This document shows, in pieces, positions 63,189-64,000 of a stretch of DNA of 64,000 nucleotides (position 1 is its first letter; each line of letters starts with the position of its first letter). The notes under the pieces were generated by a model. It ran no database searches. It was not told where the DNA came from and saw nothing but the letters and a program-made list of their open reading frames with translations. Where the stretch lies: the NCBI RefSeq assembly GCF_002211365.1, contig NZ_LOKZ01000001.1, positions 744,001 through 808,000 of the forward strand, written 5' to 3'. Origin of the DNA: Rhizobium sp. R711. GTDB taxonomy: Bacteria; Pseudomonadota; Alphaproteobacteria; Rhizobiales; Rhizobiaceae. The position numbers and the translations under genes are program-made.

Positions 63189-64000
63189 TCAGGCCTTTGC
63201 CGCGAGCGCGTAGCGGGCAAGCTCGATGCCCATCGCCTTCTCCACCGGGGGGTAGACGGTCGGGTCGAGAACGCTGGCCGACAGCGGAATGATGCTCATC
63301 GGCACATGCAGGATGAAGACATGCATGCCGCCCTTCAACTGGCCGACGCTCAGCGGTTCGCCCTCGGGCGAGAGGGTTGTGATGACCGAGGGGAAGGTCG
63401 CGATCCGTTTGCCCTCGATGTCGTCGACGGCCATGTATTCGTTCATCACATGCATGGTCACCGCCTTGTCGCCGGAGCCGACGGCGATCGTGCCGATGTC
63501 GAAGGCCTCCTTGGTATAGACGACGTCCTTCTTGGTGATGATGCCTTCTGCGAGGATGTGGCCGCCGGTAGTCTTACAGATGGCGTCGATCACGGCCGAG
63601 CCGCCGACCTTTTCGGCGGCGATGATCGCTTCGCCCAGCGCCAGGGCCATCGAGATGCCGCCAAGTGCTGCGTGGGTGCGCACATAGGAGGCGCGTAGCG
63701 GATTGCGGCAGCTGGCGATGAAGCCGCCCGACTGGTCGGAGGCCGCGCGCAGGATCGGGGAGATCTTCGCCGTCGCCCCCTTCACGACAAGCTCGATGTA
63801 TCGGTTCTCGGCGCGGTTTCCGCCGACCGCCGTCTGGATCATCTGCTCGGGCGAGCCCGCCATGCCGATCGAACCCATGTCGCCGGTCGGATGCGCGCGG
63901 ATATCGCCGACGGCATCGACGACCTTGGTTCCGAGAATGGCGGAGGGCAGCCAGCCGTTCAGCGTCGACGACTTGCCGTTCTGGCCGATGATCAGGCCGG
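63189..64000 (-). CDS. DUF917 (S-methyl-thiohydantoin desulfurase-like) protein, N-terminus beyond window
   Basis: The visible 270 residues carry the second half of DUF917, with the cues AFDIGTIAVGSGDKAVTM, NEYMAVDDIEGKRIATFPSV and EGEPLSVGQLKGGMHVFILH. The first half is mostly outside the window, as the frame is open at the edge. DUF917 proteins occur with hydantoinase or amidohydrolase genes and hut clusters; one group is named for S-methyl thiohydantoin desulfurase. The position upstream of TfoX and hutU suggests a link to histidine or imidazolone breakdown, by context only. Confidence 0.75.
   Translation of the reverse strand, partial: GLIIGQNGKSSTLNGWLPSAILGTKVVDAVGDIRAHPTGDMGSIGMAGSPEQMIQTAVGGNRAENRYIELVVKGATAKISPILRAASDQSGGFIASCRNPLRASYVRTHAALGGISMALALGEAIIAAEKVGGSAVIDAICKTTGGHILAEGIITKKDVVYTKEAFDIGTIAVGSGDKAVTMHVMNEYMAVDDIEGKRIATFPSVITTLSPEGEPLSVGQLKGGMHVFILHVPMSIIPLSASVLDPTVYPPVEKAMGIELARYALAAKA

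Overview
The window is a 64 kb piece of an alphaproteobacterial chromosome, most likely from the Rhizobiaceae (Rhizobium, Ensifer or Agrobacterium relatives). This rests on high GC content, a Sinorhizobium-type PmtA next to dnaN, ugpBAEC behind a rhizobial-style Pho box, a betC-type choline sulfatase with its LysR regulator, HWE histidine kinase signalling and the protein sequences generally. No rRNA, tRNA or CRISPR array was found.

Layout. 1-14.9 kb is mostly housekeeping: a truncated imelysin-family iron protein, rsmB, an RlpA-like lipoprotein, an MFS carrier, an NAD(P)-binding protein with queG and a GST, uppP, a 50-residue secreted protein, an NDUFA9-like protein, the run pmtA - histidine phosphatase - pyrF - DUF1330, dnaN and rsmI. 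Next comes yraN, which is broken by two frameshifts. A complete ugpBAEC transporter for glycerol-3-phosphate and a cupin gene lie between dead yraN and gshB, and a Pho box overlaps the yraN stop codon. A cold-shock cluster follows (csp, an unknown gene, rpsU, an unknown gene).

22.8-33 kb is the accessory region: an IS630 element with a divergent LexA-like gene and a frameshifted transposase, a YCII-like gene, a decayed IS110 transposase, a class III cyclase-TPR protein, a gamma-glutamyltransferase, a decayed methyltransferase, a GFA enzyme, a decayed PIN toxin, and a response regulator with an HWE kinase.

33-49 kb returns to core and metabolic genes: cysK, a LysE exporter, dps, an EamA transporter divergent from an Lrp regulator, a GNAT gene overlapping dut, prfC, trmO, betC divergent from its LysR regulator, otsB-otsA, an S10 peptidase, and a GntR regulator overlapping a CynX-type carrier. 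The GntR gene has a near-perfect 35 bp palindrome at its start. 49.6-64 kb holds a possible 23-codon gene, a pirin, a class II amidotransferase, coaBC, a DUF2946-PepSY pair, two SDR genes, two LysR genes, an MFS and an EamA transporter, and the histidine-degradation gene hutU behind TfoX and DUF917 genes. The window ends inside the DUF917 gene.

The most noteworthy points are the IS630 element whose LexA-like gene takes its stop codon from the CTAG target site, the Pho box inside the end of dead yraN, the GntR palindrome, and two very small genes (50 and 23 codons) with their own signals. No wholly new multi-gene system is obvious; most of the window is ordinary rhizobial chromosome.
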